The notes beneath the pieces were generated by a model. That model searched no databases and had not been told where the DNA came from. It saw only the letters and a program-made list of their open reading frames with translations. This document shows positions 1-9,280 of a stretch of DNA of 64,000 nucleotides, piece by piece (the stretch's first letter is position 1; each line of letters begins with the position of its first letter). Both the position numbers and the translations under genes were made by a program. This DNA comes from Victivallales bacterium (GTDB lineage: Bacteria; Verrucomicrobiota; Lentisphaeria; Victivallales; UBA1829), in assembly GCA_016285345.1 (NCBI GenBank), contig JAEEQN010000005.1, positions 1 to 64,000 on the forward strand. Direction: 5' to 3'.

Positions 1-1
1 C

Positions 2-589
2 CGCATGATCGTGCGGGACGAAAAGACCGGCGAGCGCATCCAGGACGAGATCCCGCCGGGGATCATGGTGCTGCACGGCGACCCGACCGACGAATCCCTG
101 CTGGAAGACGCCGGGATCGCGGCCTCCGACGTCTTCGTCAGCGTCGGACAGGACGACGAGGAGAACATCCTGTCGTGCATCATCGCCAAGCGCCTCGGCG
201 CGAAAAAGGTCATCAGCCTCACGCATCGCCCGGAATACATCAGCATCGCGCGGGAATTGGGCCCCATCGACTGCGCGTTCAGCGCCACCCTGGTCGCCGC
301 GAACTCCGTCCTCCGTCTCCTCGAAGGCGGCAGCAAGTGCGTCGACGTCCAGCTCCAGAGCCTCAAAGCCGCCATCTCCGAGTTCCGCATCCTCGGCAGT
401 TCCCCGCTGTGCGGGAAATCCCTTTCCGCCGCCAAGCTCCCCGCCAGCCTCGTCCTCGCGCTCGTCATCCGCGGCAGCGAGATCTTCGCGCCCGCCGGGG
501 ACACCGTCCTGATCGAAGGCGACATCGTGGTCGCGGTCGTCACGCGCGATACGCAGCGCGTGATCGACAAGATCTTCCCCGCGAAATAA
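2..589 (+). CDS. trkA: Trk potassium uptake protein TrkA, C-terminal part (5' end outside window)
   Basis: Cytoplasmic NAD-binding regulatory subunit of the Trk K+ transporter. The reading frame is open to the left edge, so the start lies outside the window; the first in-frame ATG at 5 is probably internal. What remains resembles the second RCK_N Rossmann half (GDPTDESLLEDAGI, then a segment ending in AKRLGAKKVISLTHRPEY, as in TrkA) followed by an RCK_C domain ending at PAK. A full TrkA is about 450 residues, so roughly the last 40% is here. It is followed after 12 bp by trkH, with no obvious ribosome binding site between, so the two are probably co-transcribed and coupled. Identification rests on domain order plus the trkH neighbour. 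Confidence 0.85.
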   Translation, partial: RMIVRDEKTGERIQDEIPPGIMVLHGDPTDESLLEDAGIAASDVFVSVGQDDEENILSCIIAKRLGAKKVISLTHRPEYISIARELGPIDCAFSATLVAANSVLRLLEGGSKCVDVQLQSLKAAISEFRILGSSPLCGKSLSAAKLPASLVLALVIRGSEIFAPAGDTVLIEGDIVVAVVTRDTQRVIDKIFPAK

Positions 590-601
590 CGCCTCCCGCT
601 T

Positions 602-2152
602 ATGAACCTCAGGCTCATCCTTTTCTTCGTCTGCGTGATCTCCGCCGCGGTCGGCCTCATGGAGACACTTTCCGGCATCGTCGGATTCATCTGCCGCGAT
701 ACGCCGGGCGACGTCCGTACGCTCCTGCTCTGCGCCGTCGCGACGCTTGTCGCCGGAACAGCCGGATGCATCGCCCTCCGCCCCCGGACCGAACAGCAGA
801 AGAAAGCTGGATTGCGCGAAGGCTACGCCGTAGCCGCATTCGGGTGGATCGCGGCCTCGGTCCTGGGCGCGATTCCCTTCTTCTTCGCGGCGAAAATGCA
901 CTGGTACGACGCCCTGTTCGAATCCGCGTCCGGGTTCACCACGACCGGCGTGGCGCTGATCCACCGCGGGTACGTCATGACGGACGGCGAGGTCCTTGAA
1001 AAAGGTGTGGAAGGGCTGTCGAAAGGCATCGTGTTCTGGCGCGCGCTGGAAAGCTGGCTGGGCGGCATGGGGATCGTGGTGCTCGCGCTGGCCGTGCTGC
1101 CGATGTTCAACCGCGGCAGCCAGATGCTTTACAATGCGGAAACGCCCGGGCTGAAATCCTCCGACACCCAGATCGCCCCGCGCATCACCTCCTCCGCGAA
1201 GATCCTCTGGTTCATCTACGCCGGGATCACCGCGTCCGAGGCGGTCCTGCTCAAATTCGCCGGGATGAGCTTCTTCGAAGCCGTCTGCAACTCCTTCACG
1301 ACCATTTCGACCGGCGGCTTCTGCACGCGGCAGGACAGCATCGCGGCGTTCCACAGCACGCCGATCACGCTCATCGTGATGTTTTTCATGTTCATTTCCG
1401 GCATCAACTTCTTCCTGCATGTCCGGTTTCTCTCCGGCAGGACGCTGTCCTACTTCAAGGACGAGGAATTCCGCGTCTACACCTCGATCCTGGCCGGCGT
1501 CAGCTGCATCGTCGCCGTTTCCCTGCTGATCCGGGGGGACGCCTATCATGTCGCATCCGAGGACGGCTTCGTCGCGTCCATGACCGTAGTCGGGCGGGCG
1601 TTCCGCGACGCCGCGTTCCAGGTCACGTCCATCATGACCTCGACCGGATTCGCGATCGGGGATTACTGCACCTGGCCGTCCATCGCGGTCGCGCTGATCG
1701 TGGGGATTTCCGTGATCGGCGGCTGCGGCGGCTCCACGGCCGGCGGACTCAAATGCGTCCGCGCTCTGCTGGTCTGGCGACAGAGCCTGACCGAGGTCAA
1801 GCACAACATCTTCCCGCAGCTCGTGACCGGCGTGTACCTGAACAATGTCCGCGTGAAGGCCCCGGCGATCCAGAAGACCATCGCGTTCTTCACCGCCTAC
1901 CTCGTCGTCATCCTGCTGTTCGCGCTGCTGATCCCGCTCGTCTGTTCCGCGTGCGAATGGGAAACGGGGCTTTCCGCCTCGATCGCCTGCCTCAGCAACA
2001 TCGGGCCCGGCGTCGGCCAGATCGGCCCGGCGGCCGACTTCGACTGGCTCAATCCGGTCGCCAAGCTCCTGCTTTCCTTCGAAATGATCATCGGCCGACT
2101 CGAGCTTTTCACCATTCTCGTGCTGTTCCTGCCGTCCTTCTGGCGCAAGTGA
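602..2152 (+). CDS. trkH: Trk-type potassium transporter, membrane subunit TrkH
   Basis: 516 residues, about the usual TrkH length, strongly hydrophobic throughout. It forms the K+-conducting pore in the inner membrane, gated by the TrkA ring. Visible selectivity-filter-like turns are TTTGVALI (first repeat), TISTGGFC (second), TSTGFA (third) and SNIGPGVG (fourth), as expected for the four MPM repeats of TrkH/KtrB. The motif GGCGGSTAGGLKCVRALL before the last repeat is typical of the family. The start ATG at 602 lies 12 bp after the trkA stop, and both genes read in the same direction, so this is a standard trkA-trkH unit. It ends convergently against the PP2C gene with about 93 bp between. 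Confidence 0.93.
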   Translation: MNLRLILFFVCVISAAVGLMETLSGIVGFICRDTPGDVRTLLLCAVATLVAGTAGCIALRPRTEQQKKAGLREGYAVAAFGWIAASVLGAIPFFFAAKMHWYDALFESASGFTTTGVALIHRGYVMTDGEVLEKGVEGLSKGIVFWRALESWLGGMGIVVLALAVLPMFNRGSQMLYNAETPGLKSSDTQIAPRITSSAKILWFIYAGITASEAVLLKFAGMSFFEAVCNSFTTISTGGFCTRQDSIAAFHSTPITLIVMFFMFISGINFFLHVRFLSGRTLSYFKDEEFRVYTSILAGVSCIVAVSLLIRGDAYHVASEDGFVASMTVVGRAFRDAAFQVTSIMTSTGFAIGDYCTWPSIAVALIVGISVIGGCGGSTAGGLKCVRALLVWRQSLTEVKHNIFPQLVTGVYLNNVRVKAPAIQKTIAFFTAYLVVILLFALLIPLVCSACEWETGLSASIACLSNIGPGVGQIGPAADFDWLNPVAKLLLSFEMIIGRLELFTILVLFLPSFWRK

Positions 2153-2245
2153 CCGCCGCCGGGAATAAACGGCGGAAGCCCGGGAATCAGGAAAACCGGT
2201 TGCACCTCGCCGCGCCCGCTTCAGCCTTCAGCGGACCAGGGCCTG

Positions 2246-3070
2246 TCACGGCTGGTAATAGCAGACGACGGTGATGTTGTCGAACCCGCCGCGTTTCAAT
2301 GCCGTGGCGATCAGTGTCTGCACGGCTTCCTGCGCGGTACGGACGCGGTTCACGATGTCGAGGATCTCCGGGTCGGGCACGTGGCACATCAGCCCGTCGG
2401 AACATACGATGAACTTATCGCCGTGTTTCCGGTCGAAGATCCGGACGTCCGGGTCCAGGCTTCGCTGCTGGCCGACCGACTTGTAGATGACGTGCGACAT
2501 CGGATGGATCTTCGCGTCCTCTTCGGACATCACGCCCTCGCGAACCCATTTCTGCACCAGCGAATGGTCCTGGGTGAGGCATTCGATCCCGTTTCCGCGG
2601 ATGCGGTACGCGCGGCTGTCGCCCGCATGCGCGACCACGATCTGTTCCTGAAGCAGCGCGAGCGCGGCGACCGTGGTGCCCATGGGCGCGGAGAGCGTGC
2701 CCTGGTCGGCGTTGATGCCGTGCAGCGTCCGGTTGATGTCTTCCAGGGTGTTGTGGAAAAACGCGACGGTCTCGTCAGCGCGGGGCGTCTTCCCCTCGCT
2801 GAAGCGTTTCCACTGCGCCAGCAGCCCTTTCGCCGTGAACTGGCTTGCCAGGTCGCCGCCGCTGTTCCCGCCGATGCCGTCGGCCACAAAGAGCAGCGCA
2901 CAGCCGCTCCCGGAATCCACGAACGTGCCGAAACTGTCCTCGTTGTGGTCGCGCTGGAATCCGGGATGGGTCTCGCCGGCGACGCTGGAGGCCGGAGCCG
3001 GGAAAAGTTCGATGACCTGTGTCTTTGACGGCGAATCCGGAACTGTTTCGTCCTGTTTGCGGGTTGGCAT
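2246..3070 (-). CDS. PP2C-family protein serine/threonine phosphatase
   Basis: 274 residues, the size of a free-standing bacterial PPM/PP2C (Stp/PrpC) enzyme: a metal-dependent phosphatase that removes phosphate from Ser/Thr. Motifs in order: FQRDHNEDSFGTF, LFVADGIGGNSGGDLAS (metal-binding Asp and Gly), MGTTVAALAL, VVAHAGDSRAYRIR, LTQDHSLVQ, FIVCSDGL and GGFDNITVVCYY. All core aspartates are present. There is no signal peptide or membrane segment, so it is cytoplasmic. A longer frame opens at a TTG (3097), but the ATG at 3070 is preferred because the upstream residues are not family-like. A candidate promoter lies at 3116-3143. A possible partner kinase is the zinc-ribbon Ser/Thr kinase at 59567; that pairing is inference. 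Confidence 0.9.
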   Translation of the reverse strand: MPTRKQDETVPDSPSKTQVIELFPAPASSVAGETHPGFQRDHNEDSFGTFVDSGSGCALLFVADGIGGNSGGDLASQFTAKGLLAQWKRFSEGKTPRADETVAFFHNTLEDINRTLHGINADQGTLSAPMGTTVAALALLQEQIVVAHAGDSRAYRIRGNGIECLTQDHSLVQKWVREGVMSEEDAKIHPMSHVIYKSVGQQRSLDPDVRIFDRKHGDKFIVCSDGLMCHVPDPEILDIVNRVRTAQEAVQTLIATALKRGGFDNITVVCYYQP

Positions 3071-3115
3071 GCGGGGCCTGCGGTTATGGGTGAACAAGAA
3101 AATAATATGGCATTT

Positions 3116-3143
3116 AATGTATCACGTTTCCGCGGAAAAGCAA
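3116..3143 (-). promoter_or_regulatory. Candidate promoter for the PP2C gene
   Basis: On the minus strand TTGCTT (3143-3138), a 16 bp spacer and TACATT (3121-3116), inside a short AT-rich island between the flippase-like gene and the PP2C start. It suggests the phosphatase can be expressed apart from the upstream genes. Confidence 0.5.
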
Positions 3144-3171
3144 GGGGGACATCCGTTTTTGACCTGGCAAA

Positions 3172-4278
3172 TCACGGCTTGCGGGCGCGTTTTCCCCGGT
3201 CGAAGATGAAGAAAACGGAACAGGACAGCGCCACGAGCAGCGTCACCACGGTCACGAGGATCGGGATCACTCCGCTTTCCGTGTCGGTGAACCCCATCGC
3301 GGTCATCATCTCCGCCCCGGCGATGTCGCGCGTGCCCGTGCCGCCGAACGAACCCGGGATCGCCGCGATCGTCTGGCTCACGTTCGAGATCATGAGGCAC
3401 GGCAGGAAGTCACGGTGCGGCGCGCCCTCGAACCCGTTCGCCATCAGCCATACGGGAAGTCCGAGCACGGGGAAGAAGACGAGCGTGGTGGCGGCGATCC
3501 AGCCGAGGAGCAGTTTCCAGCTGCGACGGTACAGCGCCACGGCGGCGGCCGCGCGTTTGAACGTATCCTTCGTGATGCGGTCGGCGATGTCCAGGAAGAA
3601 CTTGAAGAATTTCACCTTGTACAGCAGGTCGCTGAAGAAAACGAAGATCACCACGCACAGCAGCCCGCCGCAAATCGCGCACATCACCAGCAGGCCGTTG
3701 CGCTGGCCCTCCGGGAACTGCGCGATGGTGTCGCGGCAGATCGCACAGGTGCCGAGCAGGGCGATCAGCAGCGCGCCCAGCCCGCACAGACGGTCCACGA
3801 AGATCGAGAACACCACGTTGAACTTGCCGCCCGGGGGCGTCCGCGTGGCGAGAATGCCCGCCTTCACCACGTCGCCGCCGACCGAACCGCCCGGCAGGAA
3901 CTGCGAGAAGAACATCCCCTGCATTTGCAGGCTGACGGCTTCCCCAAAGGAGCATTTTACCCCGGCGGTCCGAAGCAGCGTGAACCAGCGGATGCCGGTC
4001 AGGGTGAGCTGGAGGTAGATGCAGAGGAACGCCGCCGCGATGCACCACGGGTTCACGAGCCGGAAATCCTGCCATTTGATGTCGCGCGTGCAGACAATGT
4101 AAGTCAGGATGCCCGCGGAAACGCCGAACTTCAAAATGAACTTCAGCGATTTTTTCCAGGCAGGGTCCGGCGCTTTTTCCGGTTCCGCAACGAATTCGGT
4201 TCCGGTGGAAGCCTCGGTCGCTTCCGGCACGGGTCCCGCCTGCTGTTCCTGTCCCCGAGGCATGATCTCTTCGCTCAT
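3172..4278 (-). CDS. UPF0104 / lysylphosphatidylglycerol-synthase-TM family membrane protein
   Basis: 368 residues with a hydrophilic 45-residue N-terminus and about eight hydrophobic segments. The pattern FSQFLPGGSVGGDVVKA, followed by a segment with VDR and later GSFGGTGTRD, marks the UPF0104 (LPG_synthase_TM, AglD/MprF flippase-like) family of polytopic proteins linked to lipid or polyprenol-linked substrate translocation. The substrate cannot be told from sequence. The frame is open further upstream, but the start chosen is ATG at 4278 because it forms an ATGA overlap with the trmL stop and the residues before it are trmL shadow. It is therefore translationally coupled to trmL. Confidence 0.85.
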   Translation of the reverse strand: MSEEIMPRGQEQQAGPVPEATEASTGTEFVAEPEKAPDPAWKKSLKFILKFGVSAGILTYIVCTRDIKWQDFRLVNPWCIAAAFLCIYLQLTLTGIRWFTLLRTAGVKCSFGEAVSLQMQGMFFSQFLPGGSVGGDVVKAGILATRTPPGGKFNVVFSIFVDRLCGLGALLIALLGTCAICRDTIAQFPEGQRNGLLVMCAICGGLLCVVIFVFFSDLLYKVKFFKFFLDIADRITKDTFKRAAAAVALYRRSWKLLLGWIAATTLVFFPVLGLPVWLMANGFEGAPHRDFLPCLMISNVSQTIAAIPGSFGGTGTRDIAGAEMMTAMGFTDTESGVIPILVTVVTLLVALSCSVFFIFDRGKRARKP

Positions 4279-4760
4279 GGCAGACTCCCCGAGCCAGGCA
4301 GGATCCGGCGCAGCCCCTCGTACACCGCGATGGCGGTGGAGTTCGCCAGGTTCAGACTCCGGTTGAAGTTCCCCGGCATGGGGATAGTGTAAAACTGCGG
4401 CGCGTACGTGTCGTGCAGATACTGCGGCAGGCCCTTGCTTTCGCTGCCGAAGACCAGGAAGGAGCCGCGTTCGAACGGGCAGTCCCAGTAGCACTGTTTC
4501 GCCTTGGTCGAGAAGAAATACATCGGCGCTCCGGCGGCGGTTTTCAGCACGGATTCGAAATCCTCGTGGATGATGCAGTCCACATGCCGCCAGTAGTCCA
4601 TGCCCGCGCGCTTCAGATGGGCGTCGTCAAACGAAAACGAGATGGGCTTCACGAGGTGCAGACGGCATTCCGTGCAGCAGGCGATGCGCCCGATGTTCCC
4701 CGTGTTCTGGGGGATCTCGGGCGTGTGCAGGACGATGTGGAACAGCGGATCGGATGGCAT
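4275..4760 (-). CDS. trmL: tRNA (cytidine(34)-2'-O)-methyltransferase
   Basis: 161 residues, the size of TrmL (YibK), a SPOUT-fold enzyme that 2'-O-methylates the wobble base of tRNA-Leu isoacceptors using S-adenosylmethionine. Three family motifs are visible: HTPEIPQNTGNIGR near the N-terminus, LVFGSESKGLP in the middle and RSLNLANSTAIAVYE near the C-terminus, which together form the trefoil knot. A GGAG lies about 10 bases upstream of the ATG. Its stop overlaps the start of the UPF0104 gene (ATGA). It follows the Sel1 gene by 81 bp on the same strand. Confidence 0.95.
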   Translation of the reverse strand: MPSDPLFHIVLHTPEIPQNTGNIGRIACCTECRLHLVKPISFSFDDAHLKRAGMDYWRHVDCIIHEDFESVLKTAAGAPMYFFSTKAKQCYWDCPFERGSFLVFGSESKGLPQYLHDTYAPQFYTIPMPGNFNRSLNLANSTAIAVYEGLRRILPGSGSLP

Positions 4761-4841
4761 TTTATTCTATTCTCCAAAGTGGAAACGGCGCGAACACGGC
4801 CGGCCGCTTTTCTGGTTCAGTTCGTTTTCATGGTCGCGTGT

Positions 4842-6122
4842 TCACCGGTTCAGACGCCGCCGCGCCTCCACGTCGCCGTTCCGGGCGGCCTCGCGGTACA
4901 GGGCCAGCGCCTTTTCCAGATCGGCGTTGCAGCCCACGCCGTTTTCATAGCAGATGGCGAGCTGGCGCTGTGCGGCGGAATCGCCCTTGGACGCGGCGCG
5001 GTTGAACCAGAAGAACGCGGCTTTTTCGTCTTTCGCGATCGGGCCGTCCTTCTTCAGGAAGAGCATCCCGAGCTCGTACTGGGACTTCGGGTGATCGAAC
5101 TGGGCGCCGCGTGAAAAAAGCTCCGCCGCGAGCTCGGGGTCCTTGTCCATGCCGATGCCGTTCAGGTTCAGCGTCCCGAGGCGGTAAAGCGCCTCCGGGC
5201 AGTCCTCGGCGGCGGACCGTTTGTACCAGACGAGCGCATCGTCCGAGCCCTTGCCGTCGACCTCGCCCGAGGCGATCATGTCGCCGTATTTGAGCATGGC
5301 GGCGGGAAGTCCGGCCTTTGCGGCGCGTTCGTAGCACGCGAGCGCCTTTTTGGAATCCGCCTCCACATTGATCCCGAACTCATAGCAGTAGCCCATGCGG
5401 GAAAGCGCCTCCAGGTTGCCCTGGGACGCCGCCTTTTCCAGCGCCTCGATCATTTTTTTGCCGTCGGGCAAGGTGCCGAACCCGGAGAAATAGCAGTCGG
5501 CGAGCACACGCCACGCGAGGGGCGGGGCATCCGGGTGCTTCACCGCCTCGGAAACCAGCTTGAACGCCTTTTCCGCCTCCTTCGCGGACACGTCGGCACG
5601 CATGGAGATCAGGATGGAGGCCAGTTCGACCTGCGCGGGCAGATAACCGCGGTCGGCGAGCGACTGGATCATCTTGCGGCCTTTTTCGGGGTCCGGGTCC
5701 GGGACTATGGAATCCTTGTATTTGCTCCGTTCCTCGATCGTGCGGAATTCCACGCCGTTCAGCAGCACCTTGGCGTATTTGAACTCGGCCTGTTCGCACT
5801 TCTTTTCGGCCGCCTTGCGGTAGCATTCGGCGGCGGCCACCGGATTCCGGTCGACGCCGAGGCCGCGTTCCAGGCAGAATCCGTAGTTGTACATCGCCTC
5901 GGGGATCTCATCGGACGCCTTGCGATACCAGTGCGCCGCGAGCACGGGATTCGCCTTGCGCGTCTCCGTGCCGTAGAAATACTCGTTGCCGAGCGCGAAC
6001 TCTGACTTCGCATCGCCGAGCAGGGCTTTCTCGCGAAGCTCATCCTCCGCGGCGGACATGCGGACGCAAAAAACGGCGGCGCATCCGATCAGGAACAGAC
6101 AGAAAGATGTCTTGTGTCTCAT
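4842..6122 (-). CDS. Secreted Sel1-repeat (SLR) protein
   Basis: About 426 residues. The N-terminus is a signal peptide (hydrophobic core FCLFLIGCAAVFCV, likely cleavage after SAAE region), then some nine to ten Sel1-like repeats of about 36 residues, each with an A-x-x-x-Y-x-x-A-A helix pair, for example ALACYERAAKAGLPAAMLKY and ALALYREAARNGDVEARRRL. Sel1 repeats form TPR-like solenoids that scaffold protein complexes, here outside the cytoplasm. No enzymatic domain is seen. A GTG at 6125 precedes the ATG at 6122; the ATG is preferred. It starts 22 bp after the secA stop and is likely co-transcribed with secA. Confidence 0.85.
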   Translation of the reverse strand: MRHKTSFCLFLIGCAAVFCVRMSAAEDELREKALLGDAKSEFALGNEYFYGTETRKANPVLAAHWYRKASDEIPEAMYNYGFCLERGLGVDRNPVAAAECYRKAAEKKCEQAEFKYAKVLLNGVEFRTIEERSKYKDSIVPDPDPEKGRKMIQSLADRGYLPAQVELASILISMRADVSAKEAEKAFKLVSEAVKHPDAPPLAWRVLADCYFSGFGTLPDGKKMIEALEKAASQGNLEALSRMGYCYEFGINVEADSKKALACYERAAKAGLPAAMLKYGDMIASGEVDGKGSDDALVWYKRSAAEDCPEALYRLGTLNLNGIGMDKDPELAAELFSRGAQFDHPKSQYELGMLFLKKDGPIAKDEKAAFFWFNRAASKGDSAAQRQLAICYENGVGCNADLEKALALYREAARNGDVEARRRLNR

Positions 6123-6144
6123 CACGATGCACCGCCCGATGCGG

Positions 6145-9100
6145 TCACTTGCCGCAGCACTTCTTGAATTTCTTGCCGGAGCCGCAGGGACACGGGTCGT
6201 TCGGGCCGACCTTCGCTTCGTCGCGCTGGAACGGGACGCCCTGATTCGGGTCCGCCCGCTGCATCGCGGGTTCCGGGGCAGAGGCGTCGTCTTCGGCCGG
6301 AACCGTCTGCGGGGCGTCTGCCGGAGCCGGAGCCTCGGAGGATGCCACGGTGGAGCCGAGCTGGTCGACGGTCTGATGGCTGAGGATGTACTGGCGGGCG
6401 GCCGGGATGAAGCGTTCGAACGCCGCCATGTTGGTGGCGGAACGGAACAGCTTGCCGATGATCTGCTGGTCGATGTCGTTCATGAGCTGCTCGAACAGGC
6501 GGAACGCCTCGCGCTTGTACTCGACCAGCGGGTCCTTCTGCGCATAGGCGCGGAGACCGATGCTGCCGCGGAGTTCGTCCATGCTGCGGAGGTGGTCCTG
6601 CCAGCGGGAGTCGATGGCGTCGAGCACGATCTGGCGTTCGAGCCACTTCAGGCCGACCGGGTCTTCCAGGGACGCCTTCAGCTCGTACATATCGAACACT
6701 TTCTTCAGGATGCGTTCGACCATCAGCTCGGCGGCGTTCTCCGCCTGCAGGTCGACTTCCAGGTCCTGTTCGAAGAACCCGAACGGGAACGAGTAGTTCA
6801 GCCAGGCAAGGAGCAGGTCGCGGTTGTACGGGATCTTCATGTCGCCCGCGGCGGCCGCGAACGCCTCGTCCACATGACGGCCGACCTCGATCTCGATGAT
6901 GTCGTAGATCGCCTTCCGGCTGTCGTCCTTGAAGAGCGTGTCGTGGCGGAAGCCGTAGATGACCTCGCGCTGCTTGTTCATCACGTCGTCGTATTCGAGC
7001 GTGCGCTTGCGGATGGAGAAGTGGTGCTGCTCCACGCGGCGCTGCGCGGTCTCGATGGAACGGCTCAGGAGCGGATGCTGAAGCTCCTCGCCCTCCTCCA
7101 TGCCGAACTTCTCCATGATCGTCACGATGCGGTCGGAACCGAACAGGCGCATCAGGTTGTCCTCCAGCGACACGTAGAAATGCGACATGCCGGGGTCGCC
7201 CTGGCGTCCGCAGCGTCCGCGCAGCTGGCGGTCGATGCGGCGGGAGTCGTGGCGCGAACTGCCGAGGACCAGCAGGCCGCCCAGCTCTTCCACGCCGGGC
7301 TCGAGCTTGATGTCGGTGCCGCGTCCTGCCATGTTGGTGGCGACGGTCACGGCGCCGCGGCGTCCGGCGAGCGCCACGATCTCGGATTCGCGGGCGTGGT
7401 TCTTCGCGTTCAGCACGTTGTGCGGGATGTTCTTCATGAGGAGCATGCGGCTGACAAGCTCGGAGTCCTCGACGGAGATGGTGCCGAGCAGGACGGGCTG
7501 TCCGCGCTTGTGCGCCGCCTCGGTTTCCGCCACGATCGCGCGGAATTTCTCGCGCTTGGTCTTGAAGACCGTGTCGTTCACGTCCTTGCGGATGCACGGG
7601 CGGTTCGTGGGGATCACGACCACGTCGAGCTTGTAGATCTGGTGGAACTCGGTGGCCTCGGTCTCCGCCGTACCGGTCATGCCGGCGAGCTTCTTGTACA
7701 TGCGGAAATAGTTCTGGATGGTGATCGTGGCGAGCGTCTGCGTCTCGCTCTCGATCTTCACGTTTTCCTTCGCCTCGAGCGCCTGGTGCAGGCCGTCGCT
7801 GAACCGGCGGCCCGGCAGGATGCGTCCGGTGTGCTCGTCCACGATCAGGACCTTGCCCTCCATCACGACGTAGTCCACGTCCTTCTCGAAGAGGCAGTAG
7901 GCGCGCAGGAGCTGGGAGATGTTCTGGAGGCGTTCGCTCTTCTCGGCGAAGGCTTCCTGGAACGCCCGGTGGCGCTGAAGCTTGGTCTGGTAGTCCGTCT
8001 TCGGATCGTTGTCGATGTCGTGCAGCGAGTTGAGCAGATCCGGCAGCACGAACGCGTCGGGATCGTTCGGGGAAATGGTGTTGCGGCCGCGTTCCGTGAG
8101 GTCGGCCTCGTGCTGTTTCTCGTCCATGGAGAAGTACAGGTCCTCCTGCACCTCCTGGAGCATGCCGCGGTTCTGGTCGCTGCGGACGAACGACTCGTAG
8201 CGTTCCAGCTTCTTGAGGATGTCGGCGTCCTCGAGGATGCGGGCGAGCATCTTGTGGCGGGGCATGCCGAACTTGACCTGCAGGAGCTTGCGGATCGCGC
8301 CGTCGAATTCCTCGTCGGTCGCCTTGCCCTCGTCGCGGCGGTCGATCACGTCCTTCGCCTCCTTGAGCAGGCGGTCGCACAGCGATTCCTGCTTGCGGTA
8401 CAGCGCGGCCACAAACGGCTGGAGCTTGTCGAACTGGTGCGTGGAGACGTTCACCGGGCCGGAGATGATGAGCGGCGTGCGCGCCTCGTCGATGAGGATG
8501 GAGTCGACTTCGTCGACGATCACGTAGTAGTAATCGCGCTGGACAAGCTGTTCCTTGCTGGTCGCCATGCCCATGTCGCGGAGGTAGTCGAATCCGAACT
8601 CGCTGTTCGTGCCGTAGGTGATGTCGCAGGCGTACTGCTCCTTGCGCTGGGCGGAGTGCATGGAGTTCTGGATGCAGCCGACCGTGAGGCCGAGGAACTC
8701 GAACACGCGGCCGACCCACTGGGAGTCGCGGCGCGCAAGGTAGTCGTTCACGGTGACGAGCTGGCAGTTGTGGCCGGAAAGCGCGTTCAGGTACAGCGGC
8801 ATGGTGGCGACGAGCGTCTTGCCTTCGCCGGTGGCCATTTCCGCGATCTTGCCCTGATGGAGCACGATGCCGCCGATGATCTGCACGTCGAACGGGATCA
8901 TGTCCCACACGAGGTCGTGGCCGCAGACTTCGTAGGTGCGCCCGACCATGCGGCGGCAGGCGTTCTTCACGACGGCGAACGCCTCGCACATCATGGAGTC
9001 GAGCGATTCGCCCTTGGCGTAGCGGTCCTTGAACTCCTGCGTTTTGGCTTTCAGCTGCTCGTCGGTGAGCGACTGATACGATTCCTCCAGGGCGTTGATC

Positions 9101-9180
9101 TTCGCCACCAGGGGACGCAGGCGTTTCACGTCGCGTTCCGATTTGCTGCCGAATATCTTCTTAACGATCGTAGCAAACAT
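6145..9180 (-). CDS. secA: Preprotein translocase ATPase SecA
   Basis: 1011 residues, a full SecA with the usual C-terminal tail. It drives secretory preproteins through SecYEG. Visible are the Walker A box MATGEGKT, the Walker B region VIVDEVDSILIDEARTP, the preprotein cross-linking region, and helicase motifs GMTGTAETEATEF and TNMAGRGTDIKL. The C-terminal SEC-C zinc motif is present as CPCGSGKKFKKCC, the SecB/ribosome-binding element. A charged/Ala-Pro-rich linker (residues about 940-985) separates it from the helical scaffold. It lies about 100 bp downstream of pyrE on the same strand. The antisense strand of this gene carries a very long open frame that is only a GC-skew shadow. Confidence 0.98.
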   Translation of the reverse strand: MFATIVKKIFGSKSERDVKRLRPLVAKINALEESYQSLTDEQLKAKTQEFKDRYAKGESLDSMMCEAFAVVKNACRRMVGRTYEVCGHDLVWDMIPFDVQIIGGIVLHQGKIAEMATGEGKTLVATMPLYLNALSGHNCQLVTVNDYLARRDSQWVGRVFEFLGLTVGCIQNSMHSAQRKEQYACDITYGTNSEFGFDYLRDMGMATSKEQLVQRDYYYVIVDEVDSILIDEARTPLIISGPVNVSTHQFDKLQPFVAALYRKQESLCDRLLKEAKDVIDRRDEGKATDEEFDGAIRKLLQVKFGMPRHKMLARILEDADILKKLERYESFVRSDQNRGMLQEVQEDLYFSMDEKQHEADLTERGRNTISPNDPDAFVLPDLLNSLHDIDNDPKTDYQTKLQRHRAFQEAFAEKSERLQNISQLLRAYCLFEKDVDYVVMEGKVLIVDEHTGRILPGRRFSDGLHQALEAKENVKIESETQTLATITIQNYFRMYKKLAGMTGTAETEATEFHQIYKLDVVVIPTNRPCIRKDVNDTVFKTKREKFRAIVAETEAAHKRGQPVLLGTISVEDSELVSRMLLMKNIPHNVLNAKNHARESEIVALAGRRGAVTVATNMAGRGTDIKLEPGVEELGGLLVLGSSRHDSRRIDRQLRGRCGRQGDPGMSHFYVSLEDNLMRLFGSDRIVTIMEKFGMEEGEELQHPLLSRSIETAQRRVEQHHFSIRKRTLEYDDVMNKQREVIYGFRHDTLFKDDSRKAIYDIIEIEVGRHVDEAFAAAAGDMKIPYNRDLLLAWLNYSFPFGFFEQDLEVDLQAENAAELMVERILKKVFDMYELKASLEDPVGLKWLERQIVLDAIDSRWQDHLRSMDELRGSIGLRAYAQKDPLVEYKREAFRLFEQLMNDIDQQIIGKLFRSATNMAAFERFIPAARQYILSHQTVDQLGSTVASSEAPAPADAPQTVPAEDDASAPEPAMQRADPNQGVPFQRDEAKVGPNDPCPCGSGKKFKKCCGK

Positions 9181-9280
9181 GGATAGTCTTTCTGTGGTTC
9201 ATCCGCCCGGCCGCCTCCTCGAAACGGGAAAAAGATTCCCTCTCATTCCGGACAGCGGAGCGGAACGGTTTGATTCGGAT

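Noticed and set aside
2153-2175. Hairpin CCGCCG/CGGCGG between converging trkH and PP2C genes as a terminator
   Set aside because: There is no T run on either side; left unannotated.
6122-8989. A 955-codon open frame on the minus strand in another register of secA
   Set aside because: Arg/Pro/His-rich shadow of secA; the real frame carries all SecA motifs.
5986-9186. A 1066-codon open frame on the plus strand
   Set aside because: It is antisense to secA through its whole length, has biased His/Arg/Val-rich composition and no motif; it is a shadow of GC-rich codon use.
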